Below are positions 7,661-13,008 of a DNA stretch of 14,530 bases, piece by piece. Under the pieces are notes generated by a model, which ran no database searches, was not told the origin of the DNA, and worked only from the letters and a program-made list of their open reading frames with translations. The position numbers and the translations under genes are program-made. This stretch comes from an uncultured Erysipelotrichaceae bacterium (GTDB lineage Bacteria > Bacillota_I > Bacilli_A > Erysipelotrichales > Erysipelotrichaceae). The stretch covers positions 1 through 14,530 of the forward strand of contig CALUZL010000099.1 of NCBI GenBank assembly GCA_944325295.1, in the 5' to 3' direction. Position 1 is the first letter of the stretch, and each line of letters opens with the position of its first letter.

Positions 7661-7692
7661 AAGACAAAAAGAAAAGAGCACTTAGGCTCTTT
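7661..7692 (-). terminator. Intrinsic terminator overlapping the stop codon of the 263-aa gene
   Basis: On the minus strand, a perfect 7-bp stem AAAGAGC/GCTCTTT (7692-7686 and 7679-7673) with a 6-base loop is followed by a T-rich tract TCTTTTTGTC. The 5' arm lies in the last codons and the TAA stop (7682-7684) is in the loop. It isolates the 263-aa gene from operon B. Confidence 0.75.
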
Positions 7693-8473
7693 GATCGACA
7701 TGACCTTTCCAAAGTTCTGACATCGAAATGAACTGGATCGCATCAGCATTCTTTTTAGCTTGCGCTCTTTGCGAGCGATTGTCGCCATCATGTCTTTGGT
7801 TCAGCAGCTCGCGATTGACCATGTATTGGACATAGACCGTCTTTTTGAGCAGATACCATTCCGTTATCGTCTTTTGGATCAGGGAGGAGCGGTCTTTGCT
7901 TAAAGAGAGTTCTTCAAAGATCGTATCCCGCATCTTGGCAGCCAGCTCTGAAGCATGAGCGAAAAGTTCGTCATAACTTTTAAAGAGTTCATTGTCAAAC
8001 TTTCTTTGGATCAGGGCCGATCTTTCTTTAAAGAGGACTTCAAACAGCTCATTTAAGCGCTCGCGGTCTTCATCGATGGCGATTATGAAGTTCTTGTAGT
8101 CGGCAAGGATCCCATCTTTTTCCGTGGCGGCGTAGTAGAATCCCTTGGCGATCAGGTAGTCTTCGGCAACGATCAGCGCTTTTGACTGGTTCTCTTCCTT
8201 TGTATAAAAGATGTATGGGCAGATGATCGATTGATGATCGAGCTTGGCCACATCTCTGTAGCGGATGATGAGATTAGATATCGAAGATTCGACCAAAGGG
8301 ATGCGGTAATTCACACACACTTTGAGATCTTCTCTTTTATCTAACAGAAATCTTAAGATGGCATAGTCTCTGTCCGAGTCCGGGTCTTTGCACAATATAT
8401 AGTCTTTCAGATCGCCATTATACTCGCAATAGTCCCCGCTTTTCTCGGAGTTCAAATAGGTAAAAATACTCAT
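7682..8473 (-). CDS. Orphan protein of unknown function, 263 aa, monocistronic
   Basis: I do not recognise this protein. The first half (about 1-130) looks like a mixed alpha/beta globular domain; the second half (about 130-235) is strongly helical and charged, ending in a polar, Arg/Gln-rich region and a final SELWKGHVDQRA. There is no signal peptide or membrane helix. I chose the Met at 8471-8473, not the upstream in-frame Met at 8548. GAGGTG lies 6 nt before it, and the -35/-10 elements of a good promoter (8507-8535) lie within the longer reading. The gene has its own promoter and terminator and faces away from the TGA-interrupted plus-strand gene; the two might be co-regulated from their shared 155-bp intergenic region. 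Confidence 0.8.
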   Translation of the reverse strand: MSIFTYLNSEKSGDYCEYNGDLKDYILCKDPDSDRDYAILRFLLDKREDLKVCVNYRIPLVESSISNLIIRYRDVAKLDHQSIICPYIFYTKEENQSKALIVAEDYLIAKGFYYAATEKDGILADYKNFIIAIDEDRERLNELFEVLFKERSALIQRKFDNELFKSYDELFAHASELAAKMRDTIFEELSLSKDRSSLIQKTITEWYLLKKTVYVQYMVNRELLNQRHDGDNRSQRAQAKKNADAIQFISMSELWKGHVDQRA

Positions 8474-8506
8474 AAACAACACCTCGTATTTCTGACTTAT
8501 GGTGAA

Positions 8507-8535
8507 ATTGTATTCTTTTTCTTTTCGTCTTACAA
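8507..8535 (-). promoter_or_regulatory. Sigma-A-type promoter of the 263-aa gene
   Basis: Minus strand: -35 TTGTAA (8535-8530), a spacer of exactly 17 bp, and -10 TACAAT (8512-8507). That is 4/6 and 5/6 matches to consensus. The expected start near 8500 gives a leader of about 27 nt containing the GAGGTG ribosome site. This is the best-spaced promoter in the window. Confidence 0.75.
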
Positions 8536-8590
8536 GAAGAATTTTCATTTTTAGATAGTTTTTTTCATAAAATTTCTCAGCATTAAATAG

Positions 8591-8620
8591 TATAATAATT
8601 AGGCCTGATGGCGAAAGGAG
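8591..8620 (+). promoter_or_regulatory. -10 element and ribosome site of the plus-strand gene
   Basis: A perfect TATAAT (8591-8596) lies in an AT-rich stretch. No convincing -35 is seen at 16-18 bp spacing. A strong Shine-Dalgarno AAAGGAG (8614-8620) is 8 nt before the ATG at 8629. With the minus-strand promoter at 8507-8535 it makes up the 155-bp divergent region 8474-8628, in which I see no other feature. Confidence 0.55.
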
Positions 8621-8628
8621 AAACAGTT

Positions 8629-9174
8629 ATGAGTATCGATGAAGCGATCATCTATTTAGAAGATAAAATCACAGACATCCAAACCTATGGCGAACTTGCC
8701 AAAGAAGGTCTGAATCTGCAAAATCAGGGAAAACTCGACCGATTGTGCAAAAAGACGATTGAGGGCTGAAATGCCGTCAAAGAACAAGCACAGGATACCG
8801 CCAAAAGGGTTCCCGACGATGAGAACTTTGCCGCCTTTTTAGACAGTGTCTGCCAAAAAAGCGATGAAGCGATCACCTACACAAAGCGCAAGATCGATGA
8901 GATCGTAAGGCTTGACGATCCGGAAGAAAAATTAAAAGAGGCTGCCGATCAGATCCGCAATACTTTCGGTGATATCAAAGACAATGACGAAGTCAAAGAC
9001 ATGATCAATTCGATCAAAGAGGTCACCGCCTCAATATACAGCCAGCTTGAGGACTACATGACCAAGCCGGAAACGCAAGAGATAATAAAAAAGGCGAAAG
9101 TCGCCACGGTAAAGATCGCCGAAAAAGGTGTCAGTGCCTTAAAAGATCTCTTCAAAGTCGAAGACGATCAATAG
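8629..9174 (+). pseudogene. Helical 181-codon gene interrupted by in-frame TGA at codon 47; unknown function
   Basis: This is the only plus-strand gene. From a well-placed ATG with a strong ribosome site and a -10, it reads 46 codons, meets TGA (8767-8769), then stays open for 134 more codons to TAG in the same frame. Codon use and GATC-rich style match its neighbours on both sides of the TGA. The full product would be soluble, charged and almost all helical (EEKLKEAADQIRNTFGDIKD; later KAKVATVKIAEKGVSALKDL), possibly an amphipathic or coiled-coil protein. The next in-frame ATG is codon 125, with no ribosome site, so reinitiation is unlikely. One base change from TGG (Trp) or CGA (Arg) would explain it. 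Either a recent nonsense mutation, a sequence error or readthrough is possible. It overlaps the end of the opposing GNAT-like gene by 7 bp. Confidence 0.65.
9087..9105 (-). terminator. Probable intrinsic terminator of operon A, inside the opposing gene
   Basis: Minus strand: stem GGCGA (9105-9101), loop CTT, stem TCGCC (9097-9093), then six T (9092-9087) and ATTATC. It lies about 63 nt beyond the stop of the GNAT-like gene and within codons of the plus-strand gene. The stem is only 5 bp but GC-rich, with a proper T tract. On the plus strand no T tract follows, so it should act in one direction only. Confidence 0.5.
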
Positions 9175-10031
9175 TCGTCCTTAAGCCAAAGCGGCCGATT
9201 CATCTTAAAAAACAGACTCCGAACATCATCTGTCTTGTCTGCAAAGAGTTTGTGCAAAAGATCCTCATCGTTTATACGACAGGCGAAAGCGGGGATCTTT
9301 TCTTTTTGGACCTTGTAAAAACGTTCCAGTTTTTCATATGACGATACTTTCAAAGTGACCTTGGCAGCGTACTTTAGACCATAGGAAAGGATCTTGTCAA
9401 GATCGGCGACATCAAGATAGACGCACTCGTCGATAAAGGCGCTGTCTTCTTTAAGGTGCATCGTAAAATAAGCCTTGAGTTTCTCCTCATAAACGCCAAA
9501 AACGCCACTGCCCTTTTCTTTGCACCGCGACAAAAGATAGGCAAAATCCGGGATCTGCCTTACCTCAAAGCCGTTGAAATAGCGCATCATCAGGGCATAG
9601 GTATCAATGAGATCACTCTCTTTGGTGACTTCTTTTAGGGAACTTGTATCGACTGTTTCAAGGTCGTACTTTTTAAACGTATAGATATTGTCATAGTAGA
9701 TATCTTCAAAATTGAAGTTTTGATAGTTTCGGATAGTACATTTGACAAACGATATGAGCTCAGTGTGCTCAAGGTAGTCCATGACCACCAAAAACAGCCG
9801 GTCGTGATCTTTGGGATCGTCGGTGATGATGTCTTCAATGATCGAGACTTTTAAGAAGTGACGATTGAGTTTGATTGTCAGCTTCCTTGTGATGGCAACA
9901 CCACAGAGATCACTTTCAAAAAGCAGATAAAAAGTCCTTCTTTCATAGTCTTCATCGCTCAATGAAAGTCCCTGACTTTTCAGGTAGTCTTTGACTTTTT
10001 CTTTATCTTTCGCTATTGCCAATCGAATCAT
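9168..10031 (-). CDS. GNAT/Eis-like acetyltransferase-fold protein with degenerate CoA loop
   Basis: 287 aa. The N-terminus (MIRLAIAKDKEKVKDYL) is typical of GNAT proteins. A second GNAT-like half (about 150-240) and a final LLHKLF...FKMNRPLWLKDDY resemble Eis-type tandem-GNAT proteins, although the usual sterol-carrier-like C-terminal domain is largely missing. The Q/RxxGxG/A acetyl-CoA pyrophosphate loop, expected after IIEDIITDDP (64-73), reads KDHDRLF and lacks the glycines, so the first domain may not bind acetyl-CoA. The family assignment is by resemblance only. The start at 10029-10031 has AAGGAAAG upstream and an ATGA overlap with the 80-aa gene. It is the last gene of operon A and converges with the plus-strand gene. 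A substrate cannot be proposed. Confidence 0.7.
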   Translation of the reverse strand: MIRLAIAKDKEKVKDYLKSQGLSLSDEDYERRTFYLLFESDLCGVAITRKLTIKLNRHFLKVSIIEDIITDDPKDHDRLFLVVMDYLEHTELISFVKCTIRNYQNFNFEDIYYDNIYTFKKYDLETVDTSSLKEVTKESDLIDTYALMMRYFNGFEVRQIPDFAYLLSRCKEKGSGVFGVYEEKLKAYFTMHLKEDSAFIDECVYLDVADLDKILSYGLKYAAKVTLKVSSYEKLERFYKVQKEKIPAFACRINDEDLLHKLFADKTDDVRSLFFKMNRPLWLKDDY

Positions 10032-10270
10032 TTTCTTTCCTTGGTCTTATATTCGACATCGATGACCTCATCATCGGCGGGCTTTTGCGGATCATGTCTT
10101 TCGATATAATCACGATCGCTTTTCGGTCTGTCTTTACCACTAAATGTATACACCAAAAACAAGATCAAAGCGATGATCAAGACGATGAAGATGAGTGACT
10201 TGATAAGTGGCCATAAAAACCACAAAACGAGGATGATACCTATCCAATACAATAATCCTTTACTATCCAT
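10028..10270 (-). CDS. Small membrane protein, 80 aa, unknown function
   Basis: I do not recognise this protein. After a short N-terminus (MDSKG), a tryptophan-rich hydrophobic stretch of about 40 residues (6-45) makes one long or two short membrane helices. It carries three of the nine Trp codons seen in the intact genes. The rest is a charged cytoplasmic tail ending DEVIDVEYKTKERK. The start follows AAGGAGAT by 6 nt and overlaps the end of whiA by 8 bp; its stop overlaps the next start (ATGA). It is not a known member of the rapZ-yvcK-whiA set. Confidence 0.75.
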   Translation of the reverse strand: MDSKGLLYWIGIILVLWFLWPLIKSLIFIVLIIALILFLVYTFSGKDRPKSDRDYIERHDPQKPADDEVIDVEYKTKERK

Positions 10271-11207
10271 TATTTATCTCCTTGGCTATATTTCTTATCT
10301 TGACTAAACGATGTTTTAAGCCGGATTTTGAGATCTTCTCGCCGGTCTTATTATAATAGGCACTGCAAAGTTCGCTGAGACTGTAATCGCGGTATTGCAA
10401 TCTGAGGTCGACGATGATCTTGAGCTTTTCATCCAGTGTCTCAAACTTGCCGGCCGAGACGATCTTTTCCATGTCGGCGATCTGCTCCGTTGCCGCTTTT
10501 AAGCTCTTGACTTCATTGGCGATCTCACAATTGTCCAAACGGACAAGACTGTTCTTGAAATCTCTTGAGATCCGGGAATTTTCAAATTTCATGAGGGCTT
10601 CATGAGCACCGACACAGCGCAAGAAATCCGAGATCGCATCCGCTTTTTTGATGTATACGATGTACTTATTGCGCCTTTTGGTTATCTTGGCTTCGATATT
10701 GAAACGATTCAAGAGTTTTACGATAAAATCGGCATGGTTTATAGTCGTCAATGATATCTCCAAATGGTAGTTGGTCTTTGTCGGACTGTTGCAGGAGCCG
10801 AAAGCCAAAAAAGCACCGGCCAGATAAGCGCGGGCACAACAGTCTTTGGCGATGATCGGGTAGAGCGGATGCTCAAGGAGTAAACCTTTGGCATTGGCAA
10901 GTCCCAGATCTTCTAAGATCGCCATCGCTTTATCGTACACCGTCAGGCGATAGACGTTGTTTTTGCGAAGATTGGTCTTTTGTGAAACCGTGAGATCGCT
11001 ATCGATGTCGCCATAGCGCTCTTTTAAAAGGACCATGATCCTTTTGGCCGTCGTCGGATTTTCACTTTTGATCAGAAGATTCATCCGTCCCTTGGATATC
11101 TCCAAAGAGGAAGTCAGCTGGATCAGAGCACTCAGCTCTGAGCGCTCGCAACACGCTTTGAGCTTGTTGTAGGAAATCTCCTGTTTGATCTCACCGGTAA
11201 AAGACAT
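10263..11207 (-). CDS. whiA: Sporulation/cell-division regulator WhiA (LAGLIDADG-like DNA-binding protein)
   Basis: 314 aa, the normal length. WhiA controls sporulation septation in actinomycetes; in Firmicutes it binds DNA and affects division and chromosome segregation. Seen: the N-terminal MSFTGEIKQEI typical of the family, the homing-endonuclease-derived LAGLIDADG-like region (RAYLAGAFLAFGSCNSP, 126-142), the linker NCEIANEVKSLKAATEQI (226-243), and a C-terminal helix-turn-helix (275-312, with ISKSGLKHRL). The start follows GAGGT by about 8 nt, 1 bp after the yvcK stop. The rapZ-yvcK-whiA order is conserved in Firmicutes and Actinobacteria. The Gly-rich endonuclease catalytic acids are not expected in WhiA. 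Confidence 0.97.
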   Translation of the reverse strand: MSFTGEIKQEISYNKLKACCERSELSALIQLTSSLEISKGRMNLLIKSENPTTAKRIMVLLKERYGDIDSDLTVSQKTNLRKNNVYRLTVYDKAMAILEDLGLANAKGLLLEHPLYPIIAKDCCARAYLAGAFLAFGSCNSPTKTNYHLEISLTTINHADFIVKLLNRFNIEAKITKRRNKYIVYIKKADAISDFLRCVGAHEALMKFENSRISRDFKNSLVRLDNCEIANEVKSLKAATEQIADMEKIVSAGKFETLDEKLKIIVDLRLQYRDYSLSELCSAYYNKTGEKISKSGLKHRLVKIRNIAKEINNG

Positions 11208-11208
11208 C

Positions 11209-12153
11209 TTATAACCTCTTTAAGATCTCTTCGGTGACGATCTTGATCTTTTCGGGATCATGACGCACCAAGTCCGAAGAGAAGTCTAAAAGATCGCGCG
11301 TCATGACTTCTTTTTGGGTGTCGTGATGGTCGATGACCTCTATCGAATTCTCTTTTAAATAGCGCTCTTTGATATATTCGGGGATCACTTCTTTGTGTTT
11401 GACCACAAGATCGATGATGGCACCATGATCTTCCATGGCTTTTATGTGATCTTTGAGATCGTAATCAAAGGTCTCGTTGTTTTGAGTCATGCAGTTGGCA
11501 AAGTAGACACGCAAAGCTTTAGTGTTTTTAAGAGCTTTATTGATGCCGTCGATGATGATGTTGGGGATGATGGAAGTGTATACCGAACCGATACCGTAGA
11601 TCACAAGATCAGCCTCCATGATCGCTTTGATCGCTTCTTTTGTGGCTTGCGGTTTTTTCATGTAAAAGACTTCTTTGATGTGATGGTTGAAACTGGGGAT
11701 ATTGGCCTCGCCCATGACGATCGTATCATCATCCATCCGCGCATAAAGCGTAATGATATCAAGAGTCGAGGGGATGATGTCCTCTTTGACATTTAAGACC
11801 TTTTTCATCGTCTCGATCGCCCCGCTGAAAGAACCGCTGGTATCCGTCAGTGCCGTCAGGATGAGGTTTCCAAGATTATGACCGATGATGTCGTATTCTC
11901 CCTGACTGTTGCCGGGGCTGAAACGATAATTCAAAAGATCGGTCATGTAGTTGTTTTGAGGGGTGAGCGCCAAAAGGACGTTGCGGATATCACCCATGGC
12001 CGGAATGTTGTAAAGCGAGCGGATCCGTCCGGTCGAACCGCCATCATCCGCAACCGTAACGATCGCACTGATCTCTATATCCTCGATATTCTTGATGCCT
12101 TTTAAGATCGTGGATTGACCATGTCCTCCACCGATGACTACAACTTTATACAT
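11209..12153 (-). CDS. yvcK: YvcK/CofD-like protein (gluconeogenesis and cell-wall regulator; UDP-sugar binding)
   Basis: 314 aa from the chosen start. YvcK binds UDP-sugars and is needed for growth and shape on gluconeogenic carbon sources. Seen: the Rossmann-like IGGGHGQSTILKGI (7-20), VADDGGSTGRIR (34-45), PAMGDIRNVLLAL (51-63) and GHNLGNLILTAL (91-102), all typical of the family; HGQST is a variant of the usual GTGLS. I start at the ATG 12151-12153 (MYKVVVIGGG), with GGGAG 5 nt upstream. A longer reading from 12222 only adds a poorly conserved 23-residue extension inside rapZ. It overlaps rapZ by 8 bp and ends 1 bp before whiA. Confidence 0.96.
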   Translation of the reverse strand: MYKVVVIGGGHGQSTILKGIKNIEDIEISAIVTVADDGGSTGRIRSLYNIPAMGDIRNVLLALTPQNNYMTDLLNYRFSPGNSQGEYDIIGHNLGNLILTALTDTSGSFSGAIETMKKVLNVKEDIIPSTLDIITLYARMDDDTIVMGEANIPSFNHHIKEVFYMKKPQATKEAIKAIMEADLVIYGIGSVYTSIIPNIIIDGINKALKNTKALRVYFANCMTQNNETFDYDLKDHIKAMEDHGAIIDLVVKHKEVIPEYIKERYLKENSIEVIDHHDTQKEVMTRDLLDFSSDLVRHDPEKIKIVTEEILKRL

Positions 12154-12991
12154 ATAACTCCCTGTGTGATAAAAGACACGCATAGCGGTCTTTGTAATAT
12201 TCATAAAGATAATTAGTGACACTTACCGAGCGGTGCTGACCACCCGTACAGCCGATAGCGATCGTCAGATGCCGCTTGCCCTGTTTGACATATGAAGCGA
12301 ACACGTAATCGAGATAATCCTTGAGCTTTTCCAAAAAGAGCTGCGTATCCTTCTTATTGATGACAAAATCATAGACTTCTTTGTCGTTGCCGTTTTTATC
12401 CTTCAGATCGGCGATGTAGAAGGGATTATCTAAAAACCGGGTATCGATGACGATATCGGCATCCTGAGGAACCCCGTTTTTATAACCGAAAGACATAAAC
12501 GAAAGCGTGAAGCGATAGCGGCTGTCGACGACCAAGAGGTCTTCGATCGCCCTTTTCAGTTCGTAAATGCCAAGCTTGCTGGTATCGATCACCTCAAACT
12601 TCTCCGCAAAAGTATCTAAGATACTCTTTTCCAAAGCGTAAGCTTCCTCAAGGGTATTAGCCCTGTTGGTGATCAAAAGCGGATGAAAACGTCTTGTGAA
12701 CTTGTAGCGGTTGATGATCACTTCTTCATCGGCATCAAGCAGGATGAGCTTGGCTCTGATCCTGAGGTTGTCCAAGATCTTGAAGTAGTTATCAAGGTCG
12801 ATGATACTGATGGTTATGGCGACTTTGTTGTACCTGATCGAATCATCGCTCTCGATGAGATCGATCAAGTCCTTTAAAAGTTTTGACGGTAACTGGTCGA
12901 TACAAAGATAGCCGAGATCTTCCAAGATATTGGAAACACTCGATTTCCCGGCTCCGGATATGCCGCTGACTAAAACGATCTCTTTTTCCAT
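12146..12991 (-). CDS. rapZ: RapZ/YvcJ nucleotide-binding protein
   Basis: 281 aa. RapZ (YvcJ in Bacillus) binds nucleotides; in enterobacteria it is an RNA-binding adaptor that steers glucosamine-6-phosphate synthase sRNA turnover. Seen: a P-loop SGISGAGKSS near the N-terminus, GYLCIDQLP, YKFTRRFHPL, and the C-terminal domain FMSFGYKNGVPQDADIVID, RFLDNP and AIGCTGGQHRSVSV, all diagnostic. The ATG 12989-12991 is preferred by family alignment but has no Shine-Dalgarno. An in-frame GTG at 13007-13009, touching the uvrB stop (TAGTG) with GAAGG nearby, would add six residues. A perfect extended -10 ends 6 bases before the ATG, so both coupled translation from the uvrB transcript and a leaderless internal transcript are plausible. 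Confidence 0.96.
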   Translation of the reverse strand: MEKEIVLVSGISGAGKSSVSNILEDLGYLCIDQLPSKLLKDLIDLIESDDSIRYNKVAITISIIDLDNYFKILDNLRIRAKLILLDADEEVIINRYKFTRRFHPLLITNRANTLEEAYALEKSILDTFAEKFEVIDTSKLGIYELKRAIEDLLVVDSRYRFTLSFMSFGYKNGVPQDADIVIDTRFLDNPFYIADLKDKNGNDKEVYDFVINKKDTQLFLEKLKDYLDYVFASYVKQGKRHLTIAIGCTGGQHRSVSVTNYLYEYYKDRYACLLSHRELYV

Positions 12992-12997
12992 GACTAG

Positions 12998-13006
12998 ATT
13001 ATAGCA
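12998..13006 (-). promoter_or_regulatory. Extended -10 placed to start transcription at the rapZ ATG
   Basis: Minus strand TGCTATAAT, a perfect TGnTATAAT, overlapping the uvrB-rapZ junction. The expected transcription start (7 bases past the hexamer) is 12991, the A of the rapZ ATG. The upstream -35 region offers only a weak TTAAAG at 16 bp. It would give rapZ-yvcK-whiA a promoter separate from uvrB. Confidence 0.5.
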
Positions 13007-13008
13007 CA

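Noticed and set aside
8474..8548. Longer start at 8548 for the 263-aa gene
   Set aside because: The extension covers both promoter hexamers, and the ATG at 8473 has a strong GAGGTG site.
8474..8628. Riboswitch or CIRCE-type operator in the divergent region
   Set aside because: The space is 155 bp with only promoter elements; I found no TTAGCACTC/GAGTGCTAA inverted repeat or known riboswitch core.
8629..9174. Genetic code 4 (TGA = Trp) as the explanation for the in-frame TGA
   Set aside because: tatD, rnmV, the 64-aa, 80-aa, 170-aa, ATPase and GNAT-like genes all end in TGA, most at neat ATGA junctions, and their Trp codons are TGG. Full reassignment would fuse or extend these genes.
11395..11796. 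Open frame on the plus strand (133 codons)
   Set aside because: It is antisense to conserved yvcK codons, and its Asp/Val/Ile-rich translation is what the reverse of GATC-rich coding produces.
12154..12222. Longer yvcK start at 12222
   Set aside because: The extra 23 residues lie inside rapZ and precede the family N-terminus; the ATG at 12153 has GGGAG at the right distance.
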